Assembly: GCA_964511405.1 (NCBI GenBank)
Contig: CAZEFK010000029.1
Location: 1-44,264 of the forward strand
DNA: 44,264 bases
Source: CAZEFK01 sp964511405
GTDB taxonomy: Bacteria; Pseudomonadota; Alphaproteobacteria; Elsterales; Elsteraceae
Reading direction: 5' to 3'
This document shows, piece after piece, positions 27,216-35,162 of the stretch; the first letter of the stretch is position 1, and each line of letters starts with the position of its first letter. The notes beneath the pieces were generated by a model, which worked only from the letters and a program-made list of their open reading frames with translations, made no database searches and was not told the origin of the DNA. A program made the position numbers and the translations under genes.

Positions 27216-27282
27216 CAAAGAACTGGATCGGCGGGGATGACGAACCAAGAAAGGCCCGCGCGCCAATTCCTTCACCCCGCTC

Positions 27283-27672
27283 TCAGTCGGAGATCGGCAC
27301 CATCACGAATTCCACGGCCTTGAGGTCTTCCTTGAACTCCTCGCCGTACTCGCTGGCCATGTCGTTGCCTTCCTGGTAGCGCCATTCGACGGTGATCTGC
27401 TTGCCGCCGGCGGCGGCCTCGTCCAGCGTGTCCAGCAGATCCAGCAGGACCTTCGAGCTGCTGCTGTTGAAATAGGTGATCTCCAGCGAAACCAGCGCCC
27501 GCACCCCCGAAGGCAGCCTTTCGAGATAGGTCTCCACCCACTCCAGCACCGGCTGGAAGAATTCGAATGAATTCTCCGGATAAGATTCGCCCTTGATCGT
27601 CAATCTATGATTGACCGGATCGAAGTGAACAGCCGGCGTCGATTTTGTGTTGGCAATGATCAAGGCTTCCAT
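27283..27672 (-). CDS. siaC: SiaC-family regulatory phosphoprotein (DUF1987)
   Basis: A 129-residue cytoplasmic protein of the DUF1987/SiaC family. In Pseudomonas aeruginosa SiaC binds and activates the diguanylate cyclase SiaD when unphosphorylated; SiaB phosphorylates it and SiaA reverses this. The match is clear from ANTKSTPAVHFDP, GESYPENSFEFF and FNSSSSKVLLDLLDTLD. Serines 70-73 lie where the phospho-accepting Thr of the Pseudomonas protein is expected (Thr in that species, Ser here). The gene is last in a siaA-siaB-siaC order and starts 27 bases after siaB. No diguanylate cyclase gene follows. Confidence 0.9.
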   Translation of the reverse strand: MEALIIANTKSTPAVHFDPVNHRLTIKGESYPENSFEFFQPVLEWVETYLERLPSGVRALVSLEITYFNSSSSKVLLDLLDTLDEAAAGGKQITVEWRYQEGNDMASEYGEEFKEDLKAVEFVMVPISD

Positions 27673-27699
27673 TTCATACCCCCAGCGACCAGCCGATCG

Positions 27700-28224
27700 T
27701 CAAATATAAACACGCAATGAGAAATAGGCTCTCTGATCATCGATTTCGAAGATATCGTACCGAATTTCCTTTGTGTTGCGCGCCAATTCAAGGAACCCGA
27801 GCCCTGCCCCCTTGCTGTCCTGATGGGGATTGCCCCGGCGCATCTCGCGATAATAGGCCTTCAGCTCGTCGCGACTCATCTGGCGGATTTTGTCGAGTCG
27901 CTCCTGGATATTGTCCGCTTCGGCACGATCGATGACGTTGCCGCAGTGAACATAGTATCCGTCGGCCTCGTGCCCGATGATCACGACGCCGCCGCGGCCG
28001 CCGCCGTCGGGCTGGGTGTCGACGGAATAGTGCTCGATGTTCTGGGCCATCTCGACAAAGGCCGCGAACACCCGCATCCCGATCGACGGGCTGGTGCGCG
28101 AGAGCTCGAGCTGCGCACGCAGGGCATCGCCGACGGTTTCCGTGACGTGCTGCGAGATGACCCCGCGATAGCACAGCAGGACGCCTTCCTCGGCCAGGAT
28201 CGCGTTGATCTTCCGCAGCTCCAC
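27700..28224 (-). CDS. siaB: SiaB-family protein kinase
   Basis: A 174-residue GHKL-type kinase that in the characterised system phosphorylates SiaC. The N-box helix is visible as FVEMAQNIEHYS and the G-box as KGAGLGFLELARNT; the C-terminus (YDIFEIDDQRAYFSLRVYI) closes the ATPase fold. It resembles anti-sigma-factor kinases but belongs to the SiaB/DUF6272 group. The start is a GTG at 28224 with GGAGGGG upstream. It lies 94 bases after the SiaA gene and 27 bases before siaC. Confidence 0.88.
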   Translation of the reverse strand: MELRKINAILAEEGVLLCYRGVISQHVTETVGDALRAQLELSRTSPSIGMRVFAAFVEMAQNIEHYSVDTQPDGGGRGGVVIIGHEADGYYVHCGNVIDRAEADNIQERLDKIRQMSRDELKAYYREMRRGNPHQDSKGAGLGFLELARNTKEIRYDIFEIDDQRAYFSLRVYI

Positions 28225-28318
28225 CGCGACCCCTCCTTCGCCATGGCAGCGCGCGCCGACCCCGGTCGGTCCGGCAGCTCCCCGCCCGCTCTAACATCGT
28301 GAACCCACCCCCCGGCGG

Positions 28319-29860
28319 TCAAGCGAGCCGACAGGCCAGCAGGCTGACGTCGTCGGGACAGGCCTCGCCGGCCCGGAAGGCATCCAGCGCCTCGGTCAGG
28401 CTGGCCAGCTGCTCGTCGAGCGGGCGGCCGGTGGTCCGGCGCAGTGACTCGATCAGCCGGCGGCGGCCGAACAGCCGGCGGTCGGGCGACAGCTGGTCGG
28501 TGACGCCGTCACTGGCCAGGTAGACCGTGGTGCCGGGGCGCACGGTCACGATGTGGTTGCGGAAGCGCGCCCGCCGCGTCGGCGCCCGGTAGCCCAGGCT
28601 GTAGCGATCACCGCGCAGCAGATCGACTCCGGCGGGGCTGCCGATCAGCAGCGGGATCCGGGCGCCGGCATAGGTCAGCCGCGCCTCGGCGGAATCGAAC
28701 ACGCAGATCGCCGCGTCGAGGCCGTCGTCCGAACCGCCGTCCGACCGGTCCTGGCGCAACAGGGCGCGCACCAGCCGGTCGATGGCCAGCAGCATCTCGG
28801 CCGGATCGTCGTGGCTGTGGTGATGCAGCACCCGATCCAGCACGGCCGCGGCGATCATGGTCATGAAGGCGCCGGGCACCCCGTGCCCGGTGCAGTCGAC
28901 CAGGACCAGCAGCACCTTGCCGCCGATCGTCCCCGCCCAGTAGTAGTCACCGCCGACGATGTCGCGCGGCCGCCAGATCGCCGCCACTTCGGCGACCTGG
29001 CCGTCGAGCACGGCCAGGTCGGGCAGCAGCGCCGCCTGGATCCGGCGGGCATAGTTGATGCTGTCCAGGACCAGCTGGTTGGCCCGGGCCAGCTGGCGGT
29101 TGTTCTCGGTCAGCTGGGCCTGGGCGGCGCTGAGATCGGCGAGCAGGCGCCGGGCCTCGTCACCCGACCGCAGCCCCTCGACCATGCGGTTGAAGGCATC
29201 GACCACCCGGCCGATCTCATCGGGGCTGCTCCACCCGGCATGCTGCCAGTCCTTGCGCTCCACCCGCCCCATGGCCCGCAGCAGGATATGGAGCGGCTGC
29301 AGCACCAGGCGCTTCAGGATGACATGGACGGTGGCAGAGAAGCTGATCAGCAGCACTGCGAACGCCGCCAGCCCGATCACCGCCTGGCGGGTGACGGCGC
29401 CGGCCAGCTCGGCCGTGCTCAGCACCAGGTCCAGGCGGGCGAGCGGCGCCGGCGGCGCACTGTTGGGCTCCATCACCGGGACCGAGACGGCGATGGTCCC
29501 GGCCCAGGACGGCGCCACCGCCTGCTGGCGGAACAGCACGGTGCCGCCGACATCGACGACCTCGGCACGGACGAAGGCGCGATCGCTGGCCAGCGCCTTG
29601 ATCTGCGATTCGTAGACCGGAACGTCCAGGTTCCACAGCGGCCGCGCGATCGCCTCGGCGGTCAGGCGCGCGATCAGCGCCGCCCGCGCCCGCAGGGCGC
29701 CATACTGCTCCAGATAGCTGGTCAGCCCCAGCGCCGCCTGGGTCACCAGCACCACGGCCGCGACGATCGGGAAGGTGCGGCGCACCATCTGGCGTGCCAG
29801 CCCGCCGTCGCCCACCCGGCCGCGCTGCGGTGCCGCCAGCTCAGGAAGGGAGTGTTCCAC
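28319..29860 (-). CDS. siaA: SiaA-like membrane PP2C phosphatase with HAMP domain
   Basis: A 513-residue inner-membrane receptor-phosphatase. Order of parts: TM1 (about 31-51), a periplasmic sensor region (about 52-160, containing PLWNLDVPVYESQIKALA), TM2 (about 167-190), HAMP (LVLQPLHILLRAMGRVE), a coiled coil, then a SpoIIE/PP2C domain with metal-binding aspartates in RDIVGGDYYW, VDCTGHGVPGAFM and ASDGVTDQ. It should dephosphorylate SiaC in response to an outside signal. The start is taken as GTG 29860, but its ribosome site is weak; Met 29788 just before TM1 is an alternative. It heads the siaABC unit. Confidence 0.88.
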   Translation of the reverse strand: MEHSLPELAAPQRGRVGDGGLARQMVRRTFPIVAAVVLVTQAALGLTSYLEQYGALRARAALIARLTAEAIARPLWNLDVPVYESQIKALASDRAFVRAEVVDVGGTVLFRQQAVAPSWAGTIAVSVPVMEPNSAPPAPLARLDLVLSTAELAGAVTRQAVIGLAAFAVLLISFSATVHVILKRLVLQPLHILLRAMGRVERKDWQHAGWSSPDEIGRVVDAFNRMVEGLRSGDEARRLLADLSAAQAQLTENNRQLARANQLVLDSINYARRIQAALLPDLAVLDGQVAEVAAIWRPRDIVGGDYYWAGTIGGKVLLVLVDCTGHGVPGAFMTMIAAAVLDRVLHHHSHDDPAEMLLAIDRLVRALLRQDRSDGGSDDGLDAAICVFDSAEARLTYAGARIPLLIGSPAGVDLLRGDRYSLGYRAPTRRARFRNHIVTVRPGTTVYLASDGVTDQLSPDRRLFGRRRLIESLRRTTGRPLDEQLASLTEALDAFRAGEACPDDVSLLACRLA

Positions 29861-29985
29861 CGCGATGGATCCGAACCGGAAAGCGGCGCCACTATCGTCG
29901 CCGCGGACGTTAACACTCCGTATCCGCGTCTGCGACCGGCCGCGTCACGGCGGCCGGCCCCAAGCGGCGGGTCACAGGCGCCCGG

Positions 29986-31386
29986 TTACCGTCCGCGCGA
30001 GCGCTGCCGATCGCGGGGCTGCTGCGGCAGCGGACGCCGCTCGCCGTCCCCATCGGCTGCGGCACCGCGGCTGAAGGCGGTTACCAGGTCCCCGAACGCG
30101 CCACGTCCGGACGGCGCCGTGCGGCCCTGGTGCGCCGGCTCGTGCCGTGGGCGGCGGCCCAGATGCCGGCCGTCGCCGCGCGCCTGTCCGGACGGGTGCG
30201 GCTGGGATGCGCGCGGCGGCGGCGCGCTGGGCACGGCGGCGGCCGTGCGGTCGCCGGTCGGCTGCGGCGCCGGAACGACCGTCAGCGGCCGGCGGGTCAG
30301 CCGCTCGATGTCGCGCAGATAGGCGCGCTCCTCGGCGTCGCAGAAGGCGATCGCAACGCCCTCGGCACCGGCGCGGGCCGTCCGGCCGATCCGGTGGACA
30401 TAGCTCTCGGGGACGTTCGGCAGCTCGAAATTGATCACGTGGCTGACGCCGTCGACGTCGATGCCGCGGGCGGCAATATCCGTCGCTACCAGCACCCGCA
30501 CGGTGCCGGCGCGAAAGCCTTCCAGCGCCGCCTGGCGGGCGGTCTGGGACTTGTTGCCGTGGATCGCCGCCGCCGAGATGCCCGCCTTGACCAGGTGCTC
30601 GGCCACCTTGTTGGCGCCGTGCTTGGTGCGGGTGAAGGCGATCGTCCGGGTTATGGCAGGGTCGGCCAGCACGCTGACCAGCACCTCACGCTTGTCCCGG
30701 GCGTCGACGAACATCACGCGCTGGTCGATGCGCTCGACCGTGGTGGCGGCCGGCGTCACCTCGACGCGCACCGGATCGCGCAGCAGGCGGCCGGCAAGCT
30801 CGGCGATCTCGCCCGGCATGGTGGCCGAGAACAGCATGGTCTGTCGGGTGGGCGGCAGGGTCTTGATGACCCGCCGGACGTCGTGGATGAACCCCATGTC
30901 CAGCATGCGGTCGGCCTCGTCGAGCACGAAGACCTCGAGCTGGTCGTAGCGGATGAAGCCCTGGCCCATCAAGTCCAGCAGCCGGCCGGGGGTGGCGACC
31001 AGGATGTCGACGCCCTTGCGCATGGCGTCGACCTGGGGCTGCTGGCCGACGCCGCCGAAGATCACGGCATGGCGCAGCTTGAGGCCGGCGCCATAGGCCT
31101 TGACGCTATCGGCGATCTGGATGGCCAGCTCGCGCGTGGGCGTAAGCACCAAGGCCCGGGCGCTGCCGGCCGCGGGCCGGGTGCCGGTGGCCGCCAGGCG
31201 CTGCAGGATGGGCAAGGTGAAGGCGGCGGTCTTGCCGGTGCCGGTCTGGGCGATGCCCAACAGGTCGCGGCCGTCCAGCGCCGGCGGGATCGCCTTGGCC
31301 TGGATCGGCGTGGGCTGCACATAGCCCTGGGCGGTCAGCGCGGCCTGGATCTCGGCGCGCAGGGACAAATCGGTAAAAGCGGTCAT
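29986..31386 (-). CDS. DEAD-box RNA helicase, RhlE-like
   Basis: An ATP-dependent RNA helicase of 466 residues, likely acting in ribosome assembly and cold adaptation. Seen in order: the Q-motif (GYVQPTPIQAKAIP), Walker A AQTGTGKT (46-53), PTRELA, DEAD at 156-159, FSATMP, TDIAARGIDVD and HRIGRTARAG. After about residue 375 the protein becomes a low-complexity, Arg/Gly/Pro-rich basic tail, the usual RNA-binding extension of RhlE proteins. The ATG at 31386 is chosen because the Q-motif is at the normal distance; an upstream reading adds 27 unlikely residues. It is transcribed alone and ends 126 bases before siaA. Confidence 0.95.
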   Translation of the reverse strand: MTAFTDLSLRAEIQAALTAQGYVQPTPIQAKAIPPALDGRDLLGIAQTGTGKTAAFTLPILQRLAATGTRPAAGSARALVLTPTRELAIQIADSVKAYGAGLKLRHAVIFGGVGQQPQVDAMRKGVDILVATPGRLLDLMGQGFIRYDQLEVFVLDEADRMLDMGFIHDVRRVIKTLPPTRQTMLFSATMPGEIAELAGRLLRDPVRVEVTPAATTVERIDQRVMFVDARDKREVLVSVLADPAITRTIAFTRTKHGANKVAEHLVKAGISAAAIHGNKSQTARQAALEGFRAGTVRVLVATDIAARGIDVDGVSHVINFELPNVPESYVHRIGRTARAGAEGVAIAFCDAEERAYLRDIERLTRRPLTVVPAPQPTGDRTAAAVPSAPPPRASQPHPSGQARGDGRHLGRRPRHEPAHQGRTAPSGRGAFGDLVTAFSRGAAADGDGERRPLPQQPRDRQRSRGR

Positions 31387-31794
31387 GGATCTTTCTGAAG
31401 GGGGCGCAGCCTGAGTGCGAGCGTCGCCGCCGAGGGGGCGCCCTGGTGTCGTCCCAATGCCGCGCACGGAGCCGGCGGGACGGAGGCCTGAAGGGGACGT
31501 CTCGAAATGCTACGGGGCAGCGGTTGCTGCCACCGGTCCGCGCCATCGCGAGCCGCACGGGACGCGCGGGGGCCGAAACCGGCCTGGCGCATCAATCGAC
31601 GCCCTCATAAATGGTCAGCGGCGCTGCCGGGTCAAGTGCAACTGCGAAGGAGCGTCGCGACAGGGCGTTTCGCCGCGGGCACGAATCCAGTCGACGCCCC
31701 CCGGAGTTGGGCCCAGAATCGGCAGTTCCCTGGGCCCGGCGCGACGCCGCGAGGCAGGTCGCCGCCGCCCACCACACCCCGCGGACCGACCGCC
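31387..31794. other. Divergent intergenic region with a long leader upstream of the helicase gene
   Basis: This 408-base gap separates the helicase (minus) from the acyl-CoA synthetase (plus). The only A/T-enriched dip is around 31588-31620 (ATCAATCGACGCCCTCATAA), so a helicase promoter there would give a leader of about 200 bases, rich in G and C and able to fold. Long 5' leaders are known for cold-regulated helicase genes, but a regulatory role here is inference. No conserved ORF seen. Confidence 0.35.
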
Positions 31795-33435
31795 ATGACC
31801 GAGACCAACCCGAACAGCCGCTTCGAGCAGGGACTGGACCGCCGCCCCGCGAACTACGTGCCGTTGACGCCGGTCGGCTTTCTCGCCCGGTCGGCCGCCG
31901 TGTTTCCGCGGCACACCGCGGTCATCCACGGCGACCGCCGCTGGAGCTATGCCGAGTTCTATGCGCGGTCGCGCCGGCTGGCCTCGGCGCTGGCCCGGGC
32001 CGGGATCGGCCTCGGCGACACCGTGGCGGCGATGCTGCCCAACGTGCCGGCGATGCTGGAGGCCAGCCACGGCGTGCCGATGGCCGGCGCGGTGCTGACC
32101 GCCCTCAACATCCGCCTCGACGCCGACAGCATCGCCTTCATGCTGCGCCACTCCGGCGCCCGGGTGCTGCTGACCGACCGCGAGTTCTCGGGCGTCGTCG
32201 CCAAGGCGCTGGCCCAGCTCGATCCCAAGCCCCTGGTGGTCGACGTCGACGACCCGGCGGCGCGCGGCGGCGAGCGCCTGGGCAGCGTCGAATACGAGGA
32301 CTTCCTGGCCGGCGGCGATCCCGACCATGCCTGGGCGCCGCCGGCCGACGAGTGGCAGGCGATCAGCCTCAACTATACATCGGGCACCACCGGCAATCCC
32401 AAGGGCGTGGTCTATCACCACCGCGGCGCCTATCTGAACGCGGTCGGCAACGGCATGGTGTGGTCGCTGCCGCAGCGCCCGGTCTATCTGTGGACACTGC
32501 CGATGTTCCACTGCAACGGCTGGTGTTTTCCTTGGACCATCACCGCCTATGCCGGAACCCATGTGTGCCTGCGCCGGGTCGAGCCGCAGGCGATCTTCGA
32601 GGCGATCGCCGCCCATGGCGTGACCCACCTGTGCGGCGCCCCGATCGTCATGAACATGCTGATCAACGCCACCGCCGAGCAGCGCCGGCCGCTGCCGCAC
32701 CGGGTCGAGCTGATGACCGCCGCGGCGCCGCCGCCGGCCGCCGTGATCGAGGCCATGGAGGCGCAGGGTTTCCGGATCACCCATGTCTACGGCCTGACCG
32801 AGGTCTATGGGCCGGTCACGGTGTGCGCCTGGGATCCCGACTGGGACGCCCTGCCCGCCGAGCAGCAGGCCCGGCTCAAGGCCCGCCAGGGCGTTCGCTA
32901 TCCGGTGCTGGAGGGCCTGACCGTCGCCGATCCGCAGACGCTCGAGCCGGTGCCGGCCGACGGCGCCACCATGGGCGAGGTCCTGATGCGGGGCAACGTG
33001 GTCATGAAGGGCTACCTGGCCAACCCGGCCGCGACCGAGGCGGCGCTGGCCGGCGGCTGGTTCCACACCGGCGACCTGGGCGTGATGCATCCCGACGGCT
33101 ATATCGAGCTCAAGGACCGCTCCAAGGACATCATCATCTCGGGCGGCGAGAACATCTCGACCATCGAGGTCGAGGACGTGCTCTACCGCCATCCCGCCGT
33201 GCTGGAGGCGGCGGTGGTGGCGCGGCCCGACCCGACCTGGGGCGAGACCCCGTGCGCCTTCGTCACCCTGAAGGACGGGGCCGAGGCGACGGCGGCCGAC
33301 CTGATCGCCTTCTGCCGCGACCGCCTGGCCCACTACAAAGCGCCCAGGACCGTGGTGTTCCGGCCCTTGCCCAAGACCTCGACCGGCAAGATCCAGAAAT
33401 ACGTGCTGCGCGAGCAGGCCAAGTCGCTGGGGTGA
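31795..33435 (+). CDS. Acyl-CoA synthetase (AMP-forming), medium-chain/DmdB-like
   Basis: A 546-residue ANL-superfamily ligase that activates a carboxylic acid to its CoA thioester through an acyl-AMP. The P-loop reads YTSGTTGNPKG, followed by LPMFHCNGWCFPWT, YGLTEVYGPV, WFHTGDLG, ELKDRSKDIIISGGENIS and the C-terminal catalytic Lys in STGKIQKYVLRE. The HCNGW and length are typical of the group that includes 3-methylmercaptopropionyl-CoA ligase (DmdB) and medium/short-chain acid ligases; no dmd genes are nearby, so the substrate is uncertain. The ATG at 31795 is chosen because MTETNPNSRFEQGLDRRPANY matches the usual family N-terminus. Confidence 0.92.
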   Translation: MTETNPNSRFEQGLDRRPANYVPLTPVGFLARSAAVFPRHTAVIHGDRRWSYAEFYARSRRLASALARAGIGLGDTVAAMLPNVPAMLEASHGVPMAGAVLTALNIRLDADSIAFMLRHSGARVLLTDREFSGVVAKALAQLDPKPLVVDVDDPAARGGERLGSVEYEDFLAGGDPDHAWAPPADEWQAISLNYTSGTTGNPKGVVYHHRGAYLNAVGNGMVWSLPQRPVYLWTLPMFHCNGWCFPWTITAYAGTHVCLRRVEPQAIFEAIAAHGVTHLCGAPIVMNMLINATAEQRRPLPHRVELMTAAAPPPAAVIEAMEAQGFRITHVYGLTEVYGPVTVCAWDPDWDALPAEQQARLKARQGVRYPVLEGLTVADPQTLEPVPADGATMGEVLMRGNVVMKGYLANPAATEAALAGGWFHTGDLGVMHPDGYIELKDRSKDIIISGGENISTIEVEDVLYRHPAVLEAAVVARPDPTWGETPCAFVTLKDGAEATAADLIAFCRDRLAHYKAPRTVVFRPLPKTSTGKIQKYVLREQAKSLG

Positions 33436-33465
33436 CAAGGGTTTAGACTGAGGACTCTGGAGTCT

Positions 33466-33488
33466 CCTCCTCCCCTCGTGGGAGGAGG
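33466..33488. repeat. Palindromic repeat, copy 1
   Basis: CCTCCTCCC (33466-33474) pairs with GGGAGGAGG (33480-33488) around a 5-base loop: a perfect 9-base stem 30 bases after the acyl-CoA synthetase stop. No T-run follows, so it is a weak intrinsic terminator at best. The same element recurs in inverted form at 33580-33602. Confidence 0.75.
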
Positions 33489-33579
33489 TCGGGTGGAGGG
33501 GGGAATCACGACCGCCGGGGATTAGCCGGCGACCGCCATCTACTCTCGTCCCGCCGTATCCACGGCCCCCTCCTCCCGG

Positions 33580-33602
33580 CCTCCTCCCACAAGGGGAGGA
33601 GG
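33580..33602. repeat. Palindromic repeat, copy 2 (inverted)
   Basis: The same 9-base stem (CCTCCTCCC / GGGAGGAGG) as at 33466-33488, here with loop ACAAG. The reverse complement matches copy 1 at all but the loop's middle base. The pair frames the convergent gap between the acyl-CoA synthetase and phosphoesterase genes, so the two copies could pair with each other or act as terminators for both strands. Confidence 0.75.
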
Positions 33603-33649
33603 GGCAACGTGTGGAGAGGGAGCTGCCGCCCCTCTCCGCCGTCGTGCCC

Positions 33650-35002
33650 CTAGAACTGCAGCGCGTTGGTCAGGTCGCCGGCGTTGCGGTCGCGGTCGTT
33701 GAGCGGCGCCAGGCCGAACCGGGTCTCGATCAGCTTCAGGATCGAGGTGGTGTCGTAGACAGTGTGGTCGACGGCGCCCTTCTTGGCGAAGGGCGACACG
33801 ATGATGGTCGGCACGCGAGTGCCCGGGCCCCAGCGGTCGACCTTGGGCGGCGCCACATGGTCCCAATAGCCGCCGTTCTCGTCGGCCGTATAGATGATCA
33901 CCGAGTTGGCGAAGGCCGGGCTCTGCTCCAGGCGATGGATGACGTCGGCGATGTGGCTGTCGCCGGCCATCACGTCGGCATAGCCCGGATGCTGGTTCAG
34001 CGAGCCGATCGGCTTGTAGAACACCACCTGGGGCAGGCTGTTGCTGGCAATCGCCTGCTCCAGATCCTTGAAGTCCTTCAGGTGCTGGGCCTTGGCCTCG
34101 GTGCCGTCGGCATATTGCTTGAACATGGCGAACGGCTGGTGGTGGAACTGGAACAGGGAATCGGGCTTGCCGGCCAGCGCGTCGTCCCAGCCGCCCGAGT
34201 ACCAGGCCCAGGAGATGCCCTTCTCGGTCATCCGGTCGCCGATCGTGGGCAGGGTCTGGGGCGGCAGCAGGCGGCTCTTGTCGGTGATCTGCGCCGAGTG
34301 CGGCTGGTAGACGGTCTGCATGGTGTTGACCGCATAGCCGTCGGGCGTCACGACGTCGGGGCCGGGCTGCAGCACGCCGTTGGCGTCGAGCTTGGCCTTG
34401 ATCGCATCGGGCGCATCGTCGTATTTCGGCGCGCAGGCGCAGACCAAGTAGAAGTGATTGAGGAACGAGCCGCCGAACGCGGCATGGAAGAAGTGATCCG
34501 CGAGCGTGTATTGCTTGGCGATCGCCCACATCTTCATCTGGCTGCCGTCGTAGTAGCCCATCGACAGGCCGGCGGCGTCGGAATAGGCGGCGAACTTGTC
34601 CATCTTGCCGCCGTCGATCTGCATCTGCTCATGGTAGAAGCGATGCACCAAATCGCCCGTGATCTTGTCGATCGGCACATACTTGGCGATGTCGAACGGC
34701 TTGTTCGGCAGGTCGGCCGGGAAGCGCGGGTCGGCGGCGGCCGGCTTCTTGTTGGTGTCGATCGGCTGCGGCAGCACTTCGTAGGGCTTGCCGTTGGCGT
34801 CGACCTGGGTCGCGGTCGCGCCGGCGTTGGCCAGCCCGTCGGCCCCGGGGAAGGTGCCGTACAGGTTGTCGAAGCTGCGGTTCTCCGCATAGATCACGAT
34901 AATGTGCTGGATGTCGTTCAGGCTGGCCGCCGAGACCGGTCCGGCCAGCGTCAGACCCAGCGGCAGCGCGGCCAGGCTGCGCAACCAAGCGGATCGGGTC
35001 AT
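33650..35002 (-). CDS. Secreted phosphoesterase (acid phosphatase/phospholipase C family)
   Basis: A 450-residue exported phosphoesterase of the AcpA/PLC family (Pfam Phosphoesterase), releasing phosphate from organic phosphates or phospholipids. The signal is MTRSAWLRSLAALPLGLTLA with cleavage near VSA-AS. Active-site blocks are IYAENRSFDNLYG, ADHFFHAAFGGSFLNH, YTADENGGYWDHVAPP and VSPFAKKG. The ATG at 35002 is preceded by GGAGGAG; the longer reading has no signal peptide at its start. A PhoB-like box lies 49 bases upstream, consistent with phosphate-starvation control. It is divergent from a second member of the family. Confidence 0.9.
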   Translation of the reverse strand: MTRSAWLRSLAALPLGLTLAGPVSAASLNDIQHIIVIYAENRSFDNLYGTFPGADGLANAGATATQVDANGKPYEVLPQPIDTNKKPAAADPRFPADLPNKPFDIAKYVPIDKITGDLVHRFYHEQMQIDGGKMDKFAAYSDAAGLSMGYYDGSQMKMWAIAKQYTLADHFFHAAFGGSFLNHFYLVCACAPKYDDAPDAIKAKLDANGVLQPGPDVVTPDGYAVNTMQTVYQPHSAQITDKSRLLPPQTLPTIGDRMTEKGISWAWYSGGWDDALAGKPDSLFQFHHQPFAMFKQYADGTEAKAQHLKDFKDLEQAIASNSLPQVVFYKPIGSLNQHPGYADVMAGDSHIADVIHRLEQSPAFANSVIIYTADENGGYWDHVAPPKVDRWGPGTRVPTIIVSPFAKKGAVDHTVYDTTSILKLIETRFGLAPLNDRDRNAGDLTNALQF

Positions 35003-35050
35003 CGCGTCGTCTCCTCCGATATGAAGCGGGCGCCACCCTAAAGACACGAT

Positions 35051-35068
35051 ATGACAGTTTTGCGACAA
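35051..35068 (-). promoter_or_regulatory. Candidate PhoB box
   Basis: Reading the minus strand from 35068 to 35051 gives TTGTCGC-AAAA-CTGTCAT: two 7-base direct repeats with the 4-base A/T spacer of the Pho box (consensus CTGTCAT-N4-CTGTCAT). The second repeat is perfect, the first matches at four of seven positions. The box ends 48 bases before the phosphatase start, with TAGGGT about ten bases downstream in the -10 position. It may also serve the divergent gene, whose start is 95 bases away. Confidence 0.6.
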
Positions 35069-35162
35069 GCCTCCATGATGGCGATCGGCGCGATCAAGGC
35101 GGAAACCGTCACACTCGGCGGGCAGGGTCGGCCAGTCTGTGGATGAGAAAGGGACCGACGCC

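Noticed and set aside
27106..27242. Possible CRISPR-like repeats
   Set aside because: The copies are inverted and unequally spaced, with no regular spacers and no cas genes.
31615..33438. Minus-strand frame opposite the acyl-CoA synthetase
   Set aside because: Shadow of a gene with all ANL-superfamily motifs in place.
33466..33602. Intrinsic (rho-independent) terminators
   Set aside because: The stems are strong but no run of T follows on either strand, so I list them as palindromic repeats.
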